Translations under genes and position numbers: made by a program
Assembly: GCA_002127285.1 (NCBI GenBank)
Contig: NFUW01000002.1
Location: 257,744 to 321,743, forward strand
DNA: 64,000 bases
Origin: Chitinophagaceae bacterium IBVUCB1
Lineage (GTDB): Bacteria > Bacteroidota > Bacteroidia > Chitinophagales > Chitinophagaceae
Direction: 5' to 3'
Notes under the pieces: model-generated
The model's database searches: none
What the model was told of the DNA's origin: nothing
What the model saw: the letters and a program-made list of their open reading frames with translations, nothing else
Part shown: in pieces, positions 54,698-62,193 of the stretch
Numbering within the stretch: position 1 is the first letter of the stretch
How the letters are laid out: the number at the start of each line of letters is the position of its first letter

Positions 54698-56275
54698 TCA
54701 ATTCACTACCGTCATCCGTCTGGTAGCTTTATTATTACCGTTTATCAGCGTCATGAAATATTGCCCTGGTGCAAGGCTGCCTCTGTCAATAGTTATTTGA
54801 TGGCTGCCACGGTCGTATTGTTTATTCGTTACTTCTCTTACCATACGTCCGGTAGCATCAAATAGCTGTATGCGTACATTGCCGCCGTCAGAATTGAACG
54901 TAAACGTAGTACTGTTGCTAAACGGGTTGGGATAGTTTTGATCTAATATTTCTATGCTGCCGTTTTCTTCCGTGTTCTTAATATTATTGGCATTTCTGAA
55001 TATGGGTAATATCGGGAACGTATCCATCAATAAGTTGTTCACGTCATTAATGTCTAACTGGAACCAATCTGCTAAAACGGAAGCGTATACCGCACGGAAA
55101 TCGTGCTGCATAGCCACATTGTCGTTTACGGTTGTTGTTGGTGGTATTACAGGGTTTGTTCCGATAAGGCCCGGATTTACGTTCGGACTGAAGACCATTA
55201 CAGGTGCTCCGGAACCGTGGTCTGTACCTCCACTTGCATTTGATTTCACTCGCCTTCCGAATTCACTAAATGTCATGGCAGCTACCCTGCTTTGGAAGTC
55301 TAACAATTTCGCGTCATCGAAAAATGCAAAAACTGCCTCAGATAATTTTTGCATCAGCGTAGCATGTGCACCTATAGTGTGGTCGGCAGCATCTACTTGG
55401 TCAGAGTGGGTATCAAAACCTCCAAGGCTAACTATATAAATCGGTGTTTGTAAGCCGCCTGCTATCAGGCGTGCAACTATTTTCAGTTGATCTGCTAAGG
55501 AGTTTCCGGTAGGGTATAGTGTAGATAGATTGTTTGCCTTTGCGGCAGCGTCTTTTATTACTTTATTATATGTTTCTGTTTGTTGTGCTATATAACGAAT
55601 GAATGTAAGTTCATGTCCTGCAGGTGTAGCAGGTGCAGGGTCTACATAACTGTTTACGATATTGTAAAAGCTATTGATGTTTGAAATGGCCATACCAACA
55701 TTCACATTGCCACCTTGCAATACAGTAGATACACCGGAACCGATTTGGATAGCTAAGGGGTCTGGCATGGCAGTGCTTGGGTATCCATTTGGGTAACCTG
55801 GGTATTTTAAATCTAAATACCTGCCTAGCCAACCTGTATCAAGATATTGATTTGAATCAGATGCGGTTAGCCAAATATCAGTAGCGCGGAAGTGTGAAAA
55901 GTTGGGGTTTGGATAACATACCGCTTGCGTGATGTTTACCAACCCATTATTATACATATCCTGTATGCCTGTCATAGAAGGGTGTAGCCCTGTTAACGCA
56001 GTATTGCTCAACGCTAGTACCTTGTTTTGAGGAATCAACACGTTTCCTCTGGCGTTAGACAGGTTGCTATATTGGTCTATGGGTATCACCATATTCAACC
56101 CATCATTACCACCATTCAACTGTATAACCACCAGTACGCGACCAGTAGCAGCAGTTTGTTTTGCCAGCATTTCCAGTAGAGGATGGCTAGCATATGTACT
56201 TATGGGCAGCCCGTTTATCATAAATGCCAAACTGGCTGCTGCAGGTGTTGCTTTTAAAAATTCTCTGCGTTTCAT
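54698..56275 (-). CDS. DUF1501 family protein with Tat-type start and T9SS type A sorting domain
   Basis: The 525-residue protein begins MKRREFLKATPAAASLAFMINGLPISTYA, a twin-arginine (RREFLK) signal. The DUF1501 body carries VLVVIQLNGGNDGLNMVIP, VGMAISNIN, SLGGFDTHSDQVDAADHTIGAHATLMQKLSEAV and FSEFGRRVKSNASGGTDHGSGAPVMVF, the sulfatase-like core of this family. It ends in a T9SS type A sorting domain (LDQNYPNPFSNSTTFTF, QLFDATGRMVREV, LAPGQYFMTLINGNNKATRRMTV). So it may cross the inner membrane folded by Tat and the outer membrane by T9SS. It lies 27 bp after the DUF1800 gene, its usual partner. Function of the pair is unknown. Confidence 0.9.
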   Translation of the reverse strand: MKRREFLKATPAAASLAFMINGLPISTYASHPLLEMLAKQTAATGRVLVVIQLNGGNDGLNMVIPIDQYSNLSNARGNVLIPQNKVLALSNTALTGLHPSMTGIQDMYNNGLVNITQAVCYPNPNFSHFRATDIWLTASDSNQYLDTGWLGRYLDLKYPGYPNGYPSTAMPDPLAIQIGSGVSTVLQGGNVNVGMAISNINSFYNIVNSYVDPAPATPAGHELTFIRYIAQQTETYNKVIKDAAAKANNLSTLYPTGNSLADQLKIVARLIAGGLQTPIYIVSLGGFDTHSDQVDAADHTIGAHATLMQKLSEAVFAFFDDAKLLDFQSRVAAMTFSEFGRRVKSNASGGTDHGSGAPVMVFSPNVNPGLIGTNPVIPPTTTVNDNVAMQHDFRAVYASVLADWFQLDINDVNNLLMDTFPILPIFRNANNIKNTEENGSIEILDQNYPNPFSNSTTFTFNSDGGNVRIQLFDATGRMVREVTNKQYDRGSHQITIDRGSLAPGQYFMTLINGNNKATRRMTVVN

Positions 56276-56302
56276 TGTTGCAGTTTTAAGATGCTTAATA
56301 GA

Positions 56303-58012
56303 TTAACACAAGTGGTGCTCGGGCAGACGCAGTATTTCAAATAAAGTACTAACTAGCCTTGTCTTAACCGTATTGGTATTAGCTGTATTAGGATTAGAAG
56401 CATAGTTTGTCCATGCAACAGTCCAGTAATAATCAGATGTTTGACCGGATAGCAGTTCACTCTCTTTGATAGCTTTTTTGGTATTAGCTGTCAATGGTAA
56501 TCCCAAGCAGTATTTAACAAAGAAGTCTATCAATGCATTCGGGTCTCCGACATTGGGGCAAAGTTTTGCAAATTCAATTACATCTATCTTAATAGTCGTG
56601 CCTGTGCCTGCAGAGAAGCCCGAGTTAAGCATCATATCTGCAAACGACATACGTTTGGGCAGCGTATTTGAGTTAATCCATGTTTCATAATAATCTGGTT
56701 CCTGATAATATGCTGGCCACCCCGCTACATTCGGAGGGTCTCCTAAATCGAGTGCCAGAGAGTTGCCGTAGCTGCGCACATAGTTCCATATAGCATAGGT
56801 TTTATCTACGCTTAGTGTGGTTGGAATGTCAATTTTCATAGTTCTGAACATACCGATTAAGTAATCGAGTGGGTTGCGTATATAACAAGATCTGCTGTTC
56901 ATATCATAGAAGTGCTCACTTTTAAGCAGTTCTTCCATTACAGGTTTGATATTGAAATTATTGTTAACCAATGTTTGTGCCATTGGCACAATAATATTTG
57001 CCTCTACCGTACTATCTATTATATAATACACAAAGTAGCGGTATAACTTACGGCATATATGTAAGGCAGTGTCTTGCTTATTGAAAAGCATATTTATCAA
57101 ATCATCCACTTCAGTTGCACCACTTGCGCCGGCTTTCCCTACAACTACATAGTAATTGTAATAGGAAGAAAATATTTTGTTGGATGTATCATGTCTGTTG
57201 GCATCAAAATAGCTGGTCACCGTAGTGTTATTGATGCGCCATCCTGTTAGTGCTTTCGCTGCAGCCTTTACGTCGTCCTCATCCCATATTGGTGTGAAAC
57301 CTTTTCCTATTGTAAAGAGTTCCTGCAATTCGCGCCCATAGTTTTCATCTGGTGCGGTTTTGGTATTCAGTTGGCCGTTCAGGTAAACAAGCATACTTGG
57401 GTCGAGTGTTACATTCTTAACCAAAGTCTTGAAATTGCCCAGGGCATTAGCTCTAAACATGGCGTTCAGTTTGTAAGACTTACGCGCATCGCCTACCGTT
57501 AATACTTCTGTTGCAAAATGATTATGCCAAAACAGTACCATTTTCTCCAGTATACTCATGTTTTGGTTTATCATTAAACCTGTCCACCAAGATTTAAAGG
57601 AGTAGTATCGTTGGCCAACCGTATTGCTATCATAAGGCGCATTTACCCATGTTTGCCCAAGTGGTATGGTAGGGTCTGCAACGACAGACTGATAATTATT
57701 GAGCGGTGGGGTAGGTGCTGTCGTGGATATATTCAGTAAGGTATCTACTGCTTGGTTCATACTCATACCGAGCAATGTTTGAACATCTGCAGGTTTTACC
57801 CCAAATGTAGTGCGTCGCAGCAAGTGAATAGCTTCATCTTCCGTCCATGCCCCAGTATAGGGGTTGAGGGTAGATGTTGTTTTTTGCAGCCCTTTCGGTA
57901 TTTCTTTGTTCGCGTATTGTTTATAAACTAAGTCAGGACCGCTTGCTACGGCTTGTTCTTCTCTGTTAGCAATTACATCTTCCAGAAATTCGCGACGGTT
58001 TACTTTACCCAT
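56303..58012 (-). CDS. DUF1800 family protein
   Basis: The 569-residue protein shows the DUF1800 pattern: WTEDEAIHLLRRTTFGVKPADVQTLLGMSMNQAVDTLL, MILFWHNHF-like (KMVLFWHNHFATEVLTVGDARKSYKLNAMFRANALGNFKTLVKNVTLDPSMLVYLNGQLNTK), NYGRELQELFTIGKG, and AAKALTGWRINN. It starts MGKVNRREFLEDVIANREE, which has the RREFL core of a Tat signal but no hydrophobic stretch after it, so it may be a remnant or a co-exported partner. It precedes DUF1501 by 27 bp, the conserved two-gene arrangement. Function is unknown; cell-surface location is likely through its partner. Confidence 0.92.
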   Translation of the reverse strand: MGKVNRREFLEDVIANREEQAVASGPDLVYKQYANKEIPKGLQKTTSTLNPYTGAWTEDEAIHLLRRTTFGVKPADVQTLLGMSMNQAVDTLLNISTTAPTPPLNNYQSVVADPTIPLGQTWVNAPYDSNTVGQRYYSFKSWWTGLMINQNMSILEKMVLFWHNHFATEVLTVGDARKSYKLNAMFRANALGNFKTLVKNVTLDPSMLVYLNGQLNTKTAPDENYGRELQELFTIGKGFTPIWDEDDVKAAAKALTGWRINNTTVTSYFDANRHDTSNKIFSSYYNYYVVVGKAGASGATEVDDLINMLFNKQDTALHICRKLYRYFVYYIIDSTVEANIIVPMAQTLVNNNFNIKPVMEELLKSEHFYDMNSRSCYIRNPLDYLIGMFRTMKIDIPTTLSVDKTYAIWNYVRSYGNSLALDLGDPPNVAGWPAYYQEPDYYETWINSNTLPKRMSFADMMLNSGFSAGTGTTIKIDVIEFAKLCPNVGDPNALIDFFVKYCLGLPLTANTKKAIKESELLSGQTSDYYWTVAWTNYASNPNTANTNTVKTRLVSTLFEILRLPEHHLC

Positions 58013-58178
58013 AACCGTATTGTTTTTAATTTAGTTAGACTGTTGATTAGTCATTTTGTTTAATGAAAAGTTAATTCTTTTATCTGTTATATAATAGCGT
58101 TTTAATGCGATTTTAATATTAAATATTGAAAGCAGCCATGTTATATCAACAGCATATTATTATTATTTTGTTGCAGAT

Positions 58179-60581
58179 ATGCTCAAAAAGATAGCCTTTT
58201 TAACCTTTTTTTTGTTGTGTGGAGTAAGCGTTTATGCGCAGTTACAGCAAAACATCAGGGGAGTAGTATATGATAAAGAGTCTAAAACACCATTGGTAGG
58301 CGTTGTCGTTTCGCTGAACGAAAAGGGTAGTACTATTGGTACCGTTACCGATGAGCAGGGGGGCTATATACTTATGAATGTGCCGGTAGGCAAAGTATCT
58401 GTAGCATATAATTATGTAGGTTATCAGCAAGTTGTGCTATCCAATATTTTAGTAACATCAGCCAAAGAAGTGTTGCTGAACATAGAGATGGAAGAGTCTG
58501 CAACTAAGATGCAGGAAGTAGAGGTAAAGGCAAAAAAAGAGTATATTAATGAAATGGCATTGGTAAGTGCCAAAACATTTGATGTGCAGGAAACGGAGCG
58601 ATATGCAGGCAGCCGTGCAGACCCCGCCCGTATGGCATCTAACTTTGCAGGGGTACATGGTGCTGACGACTCCCGCAACGACATCATCATTAGGGGCAAT
58701 TCGCCACAAGGTATCCTATGGCGATTAGAAGATGTGGATATACCCAACCCCAATCACTTTGCAATTCCCGGCACTACAGGTGGGCCTGTAAGTATGTTGA
58801 ATAACAAAACACTGGCAAACAGCGATTTTTTTACAGGTGCATTCCCTGCAGAGTATGGCAATTCTACAGCAGGTGTGTTCGATTTGAAAATGCGCAATGG
58901 TAATAATAAACGCCATGAAATAACAGGGCAGCTTGGCTTTCTGGGCACTGAACTGGCAGCTGAGGGGCCATTGTCAAAGAAAAGTGGCGCGTCTTATTTA
59001 TTTACTTACAGATACTCTACGCTGAAGCTATTTGAAGGGTTGAATATAAAAATTGGCACCAACTCTATTCCCAACTATCAGGATGCGGCTTTGAAACTGA
59101 ATCTACCGATAGGTAAAAAAACAAACATATCTGTATTTGGTATTGGCGGGCTTAGTAAGATAGACCTGATAGTAAGCAAGCTGACTGAACAACCAGAGGA
59201 GCTATATGGCGAAAGTGACCGAGACCAGTATTTTAGTTCTAACACAGGGGTAGGGGGCGTTTCATTTCATCACCTGATAGATAAGAATACCTATACCAAA
59301 GCTGTAATAGTGCAAAGCGTGAATGATATAACCTCTCGGCACGACAAAGTTTTTCGTGATGCGAATTACATGGTAGATTCTTTGAAGCATGTATTAGGTT
59401 ACAGGTTTAACATACAGACCACTACCGCACATTGGTTTGTAAACAAAAAACTATCGGCACGTTCGGTTGTAAAAGCGGGTATTATCAATAATTACTACAG
59501 GGTAATCATGACGGACAGCAGTCGTCAATTTCCTGTATCAAGACAAGACTGGCAACACAGGCTTGATTATGAAGGGAGAACCGCACTACTGCAACTGTAT
59601 GCGCAATACAAATACCGCCCCAGTAATGCGCTTACATTTACGGGTGGTTTACACGGACAATACCTGACACATACAAGTGAATTTGTAATAGAGCCGCGGT
59701 TGGGTATGCGTTGGCGTACGTCTGACAAAAGCGTAGTAACAGCAGGGTATGGCTTACATAGCCAGATGCAGCCGCTATATCAGTATTTCGCACATCTGCC
59801 AACTGCAGCATCGACTGATATGCACAATTATGACCTTGGGTTTACAAGAAGCCACCATGCAGTTGCGGGTTATGAATATGTGTTCTCCAAAGTATTAAGG
59901 CTGCGTAGCGAGGTGTATTATCAATACTTATTCAATGTGCCAATAGAAACGCTTGCTGGCTCGTCGTTTTCAGGGCTTAATCAGGGAGCTTCTTTTTCAA
60001 GACTCTTCCCAAATAAACTGGTAAATAATGGTACGGGCTACAATTACGGGTTGGAATTGACAATAGAAAAATTTTTCCATCGCAATTTCTATATGCTGGC
60101 AACGGGCTCTGTATTCGACTCTAAAGCACGGGGCAATGATGGCGTGTATAGAAACACAGACTATAATACCAAATTCGCTACCAACTTATTGGCAGGTTAC
60201 GAGCCAAAACTTGGAAAAAACAGTGTATTACTTACCGGTGTCAAGATTACCTATGCTGGTGGCAGGTTGTATTCACCGCCGGATGTGGCAGCATCTAATG
60301 CAACTGGCGATTTGGTAATTGTAGAAACACAACGTAATACGTTGAAATTCCCTGATTACTTCAGGGCAGATATGCGCTTAGGAATCAGGATAAACGCACG
60401 CAGGTTTACACACGAAATAGCGGCTGATTTGGTAAATGTATTTGCAATTCGAAACGTATTGTCTATAAGCTACAATGCCGACCTTGCTGCGCAAGGTGCA
60501 TATCCGTTTGTGAAAAATTATCAACTCGGTTTCCTGCCTTTGTTTTATTATCGCATAGATTTTGGAAGTGGTAAAAAATAA
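58179..60581 (+). CDS. TonB-dependent receptor with carboxypeptidase-like regulatory domain
   Basis: The 800-residue protein has a signal peptide (ending VSVYAQ). A CarboxypepD_reg-like domain (about 24-110: GVVYDKESKTPLVGVVVSLNEKGSTIGTVTDEQGGYILMNVPVGKVSVAYNYVGYQQ) is next, then a plug (about 125-230: RADPARMASNFAGVHGADDSRNDIIIRGNSPQGILWRLEDVDIPNPNHFA) and a 22-strand-type barrel ending in YYRIDFGSGKK. It takes up large ligands with TonB energy. No SusD gene is present, so it is not a SusCD pair. Ligand unknown. Its 3' end overlaps the acyltransferase gene by 20 bp. Confidence 0.92.
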   Translation: MLKKIAFLTFFLLCGVSVYAQLQQNIRGVVYDKESKTPLVGVVVSLNEKGSTIGTVTDEQGGYILMNVPVGKVSVAYNYVGYQQVVLSNILVTSAKEVLLNIEMEESATKMQEVEVKAKKEYINEMALVSAKTFDVQETERYAGSRADPARMASNFAGVHGADDSRNDIIIRGNSPQGILWRLEDVDIPNPNHFAIPGTTGGPVSMLNNKTLANSDFFTGAFPAEYGNSTAGVFDLKMRNGNNKRHEITGQLGFLGTELAAEGPLSKKSGASYLFTYRYSTLKLFEGLNIKIGTNSIPNYQDAALKLNLPIGKKTNISVFGIGGLSKIDLIVSKLTEQPEELYGESDRDQYFSSNTGVGGVSFHHLIDKNTYTKAVIVQSVNDITSRHDKVFRDANYMVDSLKHVLGYRFNIQTTTAHWFVNKKLSARSVVKAGIINNYYRVIMTDSSRQFPVSRQDWQHRLDYEGRTALLQLYAQYKYRPSNALTFTGGLHGQYLTHTSEFVIEPRLGMRWRTSDKSVVTAGYGLHSQMQPLYQYFAHLPTAASTDMHNYDLGFTRSHHAVAGYEYVFSKVLRLRSEVYYQYLFNVPIETLAGSSFSGLNQGASFSRLFPNKLVNNGTGYNYGLELTIEKFFHRNFYMLATGSVFDSKARGNDGVYRNTDYNTKFATNLLAGYEPKLGKNSVLLTGVKITYAGGRLYSPPDVAASNATGDLVIVETQRNTLKFPDYFRADMRLGIRINARRFTHEIAADLVNVFAIRNVLSISYNADLAAQGAYPFVKNYQLGFLPLFYYRIDFGSGKK

Positions 60582-61557
60582 GGAAGCAACAGACAGGCTG
60601 GATGCGTTGACAGCTACACGCGGCATAGCAGCCATGCTCATCGTCATATTCCACTTCGGACTCGAGGTATTTCCTTTCAGCGAAGCACAACGCTTTTTTT
60701 CAAAAGGCAATATGGCTGTGAGCTATTTCTTTACACTATCGGGCTTTATCATGTGTTATACATATTATGCCAAGCCCGTCAGTTATAAGTCGTATATAGT
60801 ACGCAGGCTTGCACGTATTGGACCCGTATATTGGTTGGCTATCATTTTATCGCTATTTACCATTGCGCAAAAAGAGAATCTGCTTACCGCTACATTTCTC
60901 AATGTTTTCTTTTTACAATCGTATATCCCTGGCTATGCACTGACGGTTAACAGCCCTGGGTGGTCGCTGTCTGTAGAAATGTTTTTTTATCTCTTGTTTC
61001 CTTTTTTGCTTAATGTATATAGAGCAAAGCCACAAAGATTTGTACAAGCCTCTGTCATCCTATATGCCATATCGCAAATAGCGCACTTGTATTTTGTTAA
61101 ATATTCGGCCAATAGCAATGCAATGCATGAATTGGTGTACTACTATCCACTTGGTCACCTTAATAGTTTTATGATAGGTATGGCTGGTTATTATTTTATT
61201 GATAAGCCATTGCCCAAAGGGTGGGCGAGTACATTATTTGTATTAGCTGCCATCATATCCTCGCTGCTTTGGCTGCCAATAAGTAAGCATAATGGATTGT
61301 TAGTGCCGTTATTTGTTTTGCTGATATTAATGCTTGCTAAAAAGAAGGGAGTATTGCTGAGGAAACTTGGTTTGGTGTGGTTGGGAGAGGTAAGTTATAG
61401 CCTGTATATACTACAAATGCCGGTATACTATTTTACATATAAGCTCAATAATGTAATGAAACTAAACAGTAATGTTTTTTTTATATTTTTCATCATTATC
61501 CTTTTGTTTATATCTCATATCAGTTATCAATATGTAGAAAAGAAGCTTAGGAGATAA
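60562..61557 (+). CDS. Acyltransferase 3 family membrane protein
   Basis: The 331-residue protein has about ten helices and the family pattern: RLDALTATRGIAAMLIVIFHF (His near 31), SGFIMCYTY, YIVRRLARIGPVYWLAIILS, SPGWSLSVEMFFYLLFPFLL and a late LGEVSYSLYILQMPVYYF. Such enzymes O-acylate sugars, peptidoglycan or lipids at the membrane. The start is not an ATG: TTG at 60562 or GTG at 60568, both inside the TonB receptor gene, since the family's first motif starts at about residue 12. This implies coupled translation. Possible substrate: a surface glycan. Confidence 0.88.
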   Translation: MEVVKNKEATDRLDALTATRGIAAMLIVIFHFGLEVFPFSEAQRFFSKGNMAVSYFFTLSGFIMCYTYYAKPVSYKSYIVRRLARIGPVYWLAIILSLFTIAQKENLLTATFLNVFFLQSYIPGYALTVNSPGWSLSVEMFFYLLFPFLLNVYRAKPQRFVQASVILYAISQIAHLYFVKYSANSNAMHELVYYYPLGHLNSFMIGMAGYYFIDKPLPKGWASTLFVLAAIISSLLWLPISKHNGLLVPLFVLLILMLAKKKGVLLRKLGLVWLGEVSYSLYILQMPVYYFTYKLNNVMKLNSNVFFIFFIIILLFISHISYQYVEKKLRR

Positions 61558-61579
61558 TACTCGAATAATAGATACAAAA

Positions 61580-61606
61580 AAATAAGGGAGCTTATGCTCC
61601 CTTATT
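61580..61606. terminator. Bidirectional terminator between acyltransferase and lipoprotein genes
   Basis: An 11-bp stem (AATAAGGGAGC / GCTCCCTTATT, loop of 4) lies between convergent stops. The minus strand has a run of eight T after it, the plus strand fewer. Confidence 0.85.
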
Positions 61607-61631
61607 TACTATGTTTAATAGTAAGTTAATG

Positions 61632-61841
61632 TTACAGACTGCAGCTACCACCAGAAACTTTCATTGCATTGTTCCAAGTGTCGCATGCAGATTGTGCATC
61701 TTTTTTCTTAACTTTTGGATAAGTATATTTTGCCACTTCTTTACCTGCAGAATCCTTACAGGTACAAGTGTAGTCTTTTTTGCAAGATGTCATTCCTGCA
61801 ACAATCAGCAGTGCTACTGCAATTGGGGCGATTTTTTTCAT
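61632..61841 (-). CDS. Small Cys-rich lipoprotein
   Basis: The 69-residue protein begins MKKIAPIAVALLIVAGMTSC, a lipoprotein signal with lipidated Cys20. The mature part, about 50 residues, has KKDYTCTCKDSAGKEVAKYTYPKVKKKDAQSACDTWNNAMKVSGGSCSL, with four further cysteines arranged CxC...C...C, so two disulfides are possible. Its own consensus promoter and terminator make it a single-gene unit. The family is not recognised; small Cys-rich lipoproteins of this shape are seen in Bacteroidota but have no known role. Confidence 0.82.
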   Translation of the reverse strand: MKKIAPIAVALLIVAGMTSCKKDYTCTCKDSAGKEVAKYTYPKVKKKDAQSACDTWNNAMKVSGGSCSL

Positions 61842-61866
61842 AATTGTATTTTTTTAGATTTGAATA

Positions 61867-61897
61867 CAAAGCTATCAGCTTCGCTACGCGATGTAAA
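61867..61897 (-). promoter_or_regulatory. Candidate promoter of the small lipoprotein gene
   Basis: The minus strand has TAGCTTTG (complement of 61867-61874), an exact TAnnTTTG, with TTTA (complement of 61894-61897) 19 bp upstream. It predicts a start about 20 nt before the ATG. Confidence 0.5.
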
Positions 61898-62021
61898 TAC
61901 CTATTCGGGGGTAATTTGCATCCGTACTGGCACGGATATTTGTGGTATTTAGTATATGATATTTTTGTATGTTAATAATATTTCCAACTTTTTGCCAGTT
62001 TTTCACGTTTTTGGAATATTT

Positions 62022-62053
62022 TTTGCTTTATACCTAAATCTTATCTATATTTG
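62022..62053 (+). promoter_or_regulatory. Promoter and leader of rpoB
   Basis: TTTG at 62022-62025 and TATATTTG at 62046-62053 are 20 bp apart, an exact consensus. The start near 62060 leaves a leader of about 130 nt. A 6-bp hairpin (CCCAAT/ATTGGG) spans 62058-62072 at the 5' end. AAGGAG at 62176-62181 lies 12 nt before the ATG, an unusually clear ribosome site for this phylum. Confidence 0.65.
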
Positions 62054-62193
62054 CACTCCCAATTTTATTGGGAAATCGTACGTGCGTTTATTTATTGATC
62101 AATTTATTGTTACAGCTTAAACCTGTACTGTAAGCTACGGCATTACGGTATGGGCAATTTTTGTTTTGTAAAAAAGGAGTTCTAATATACTAT

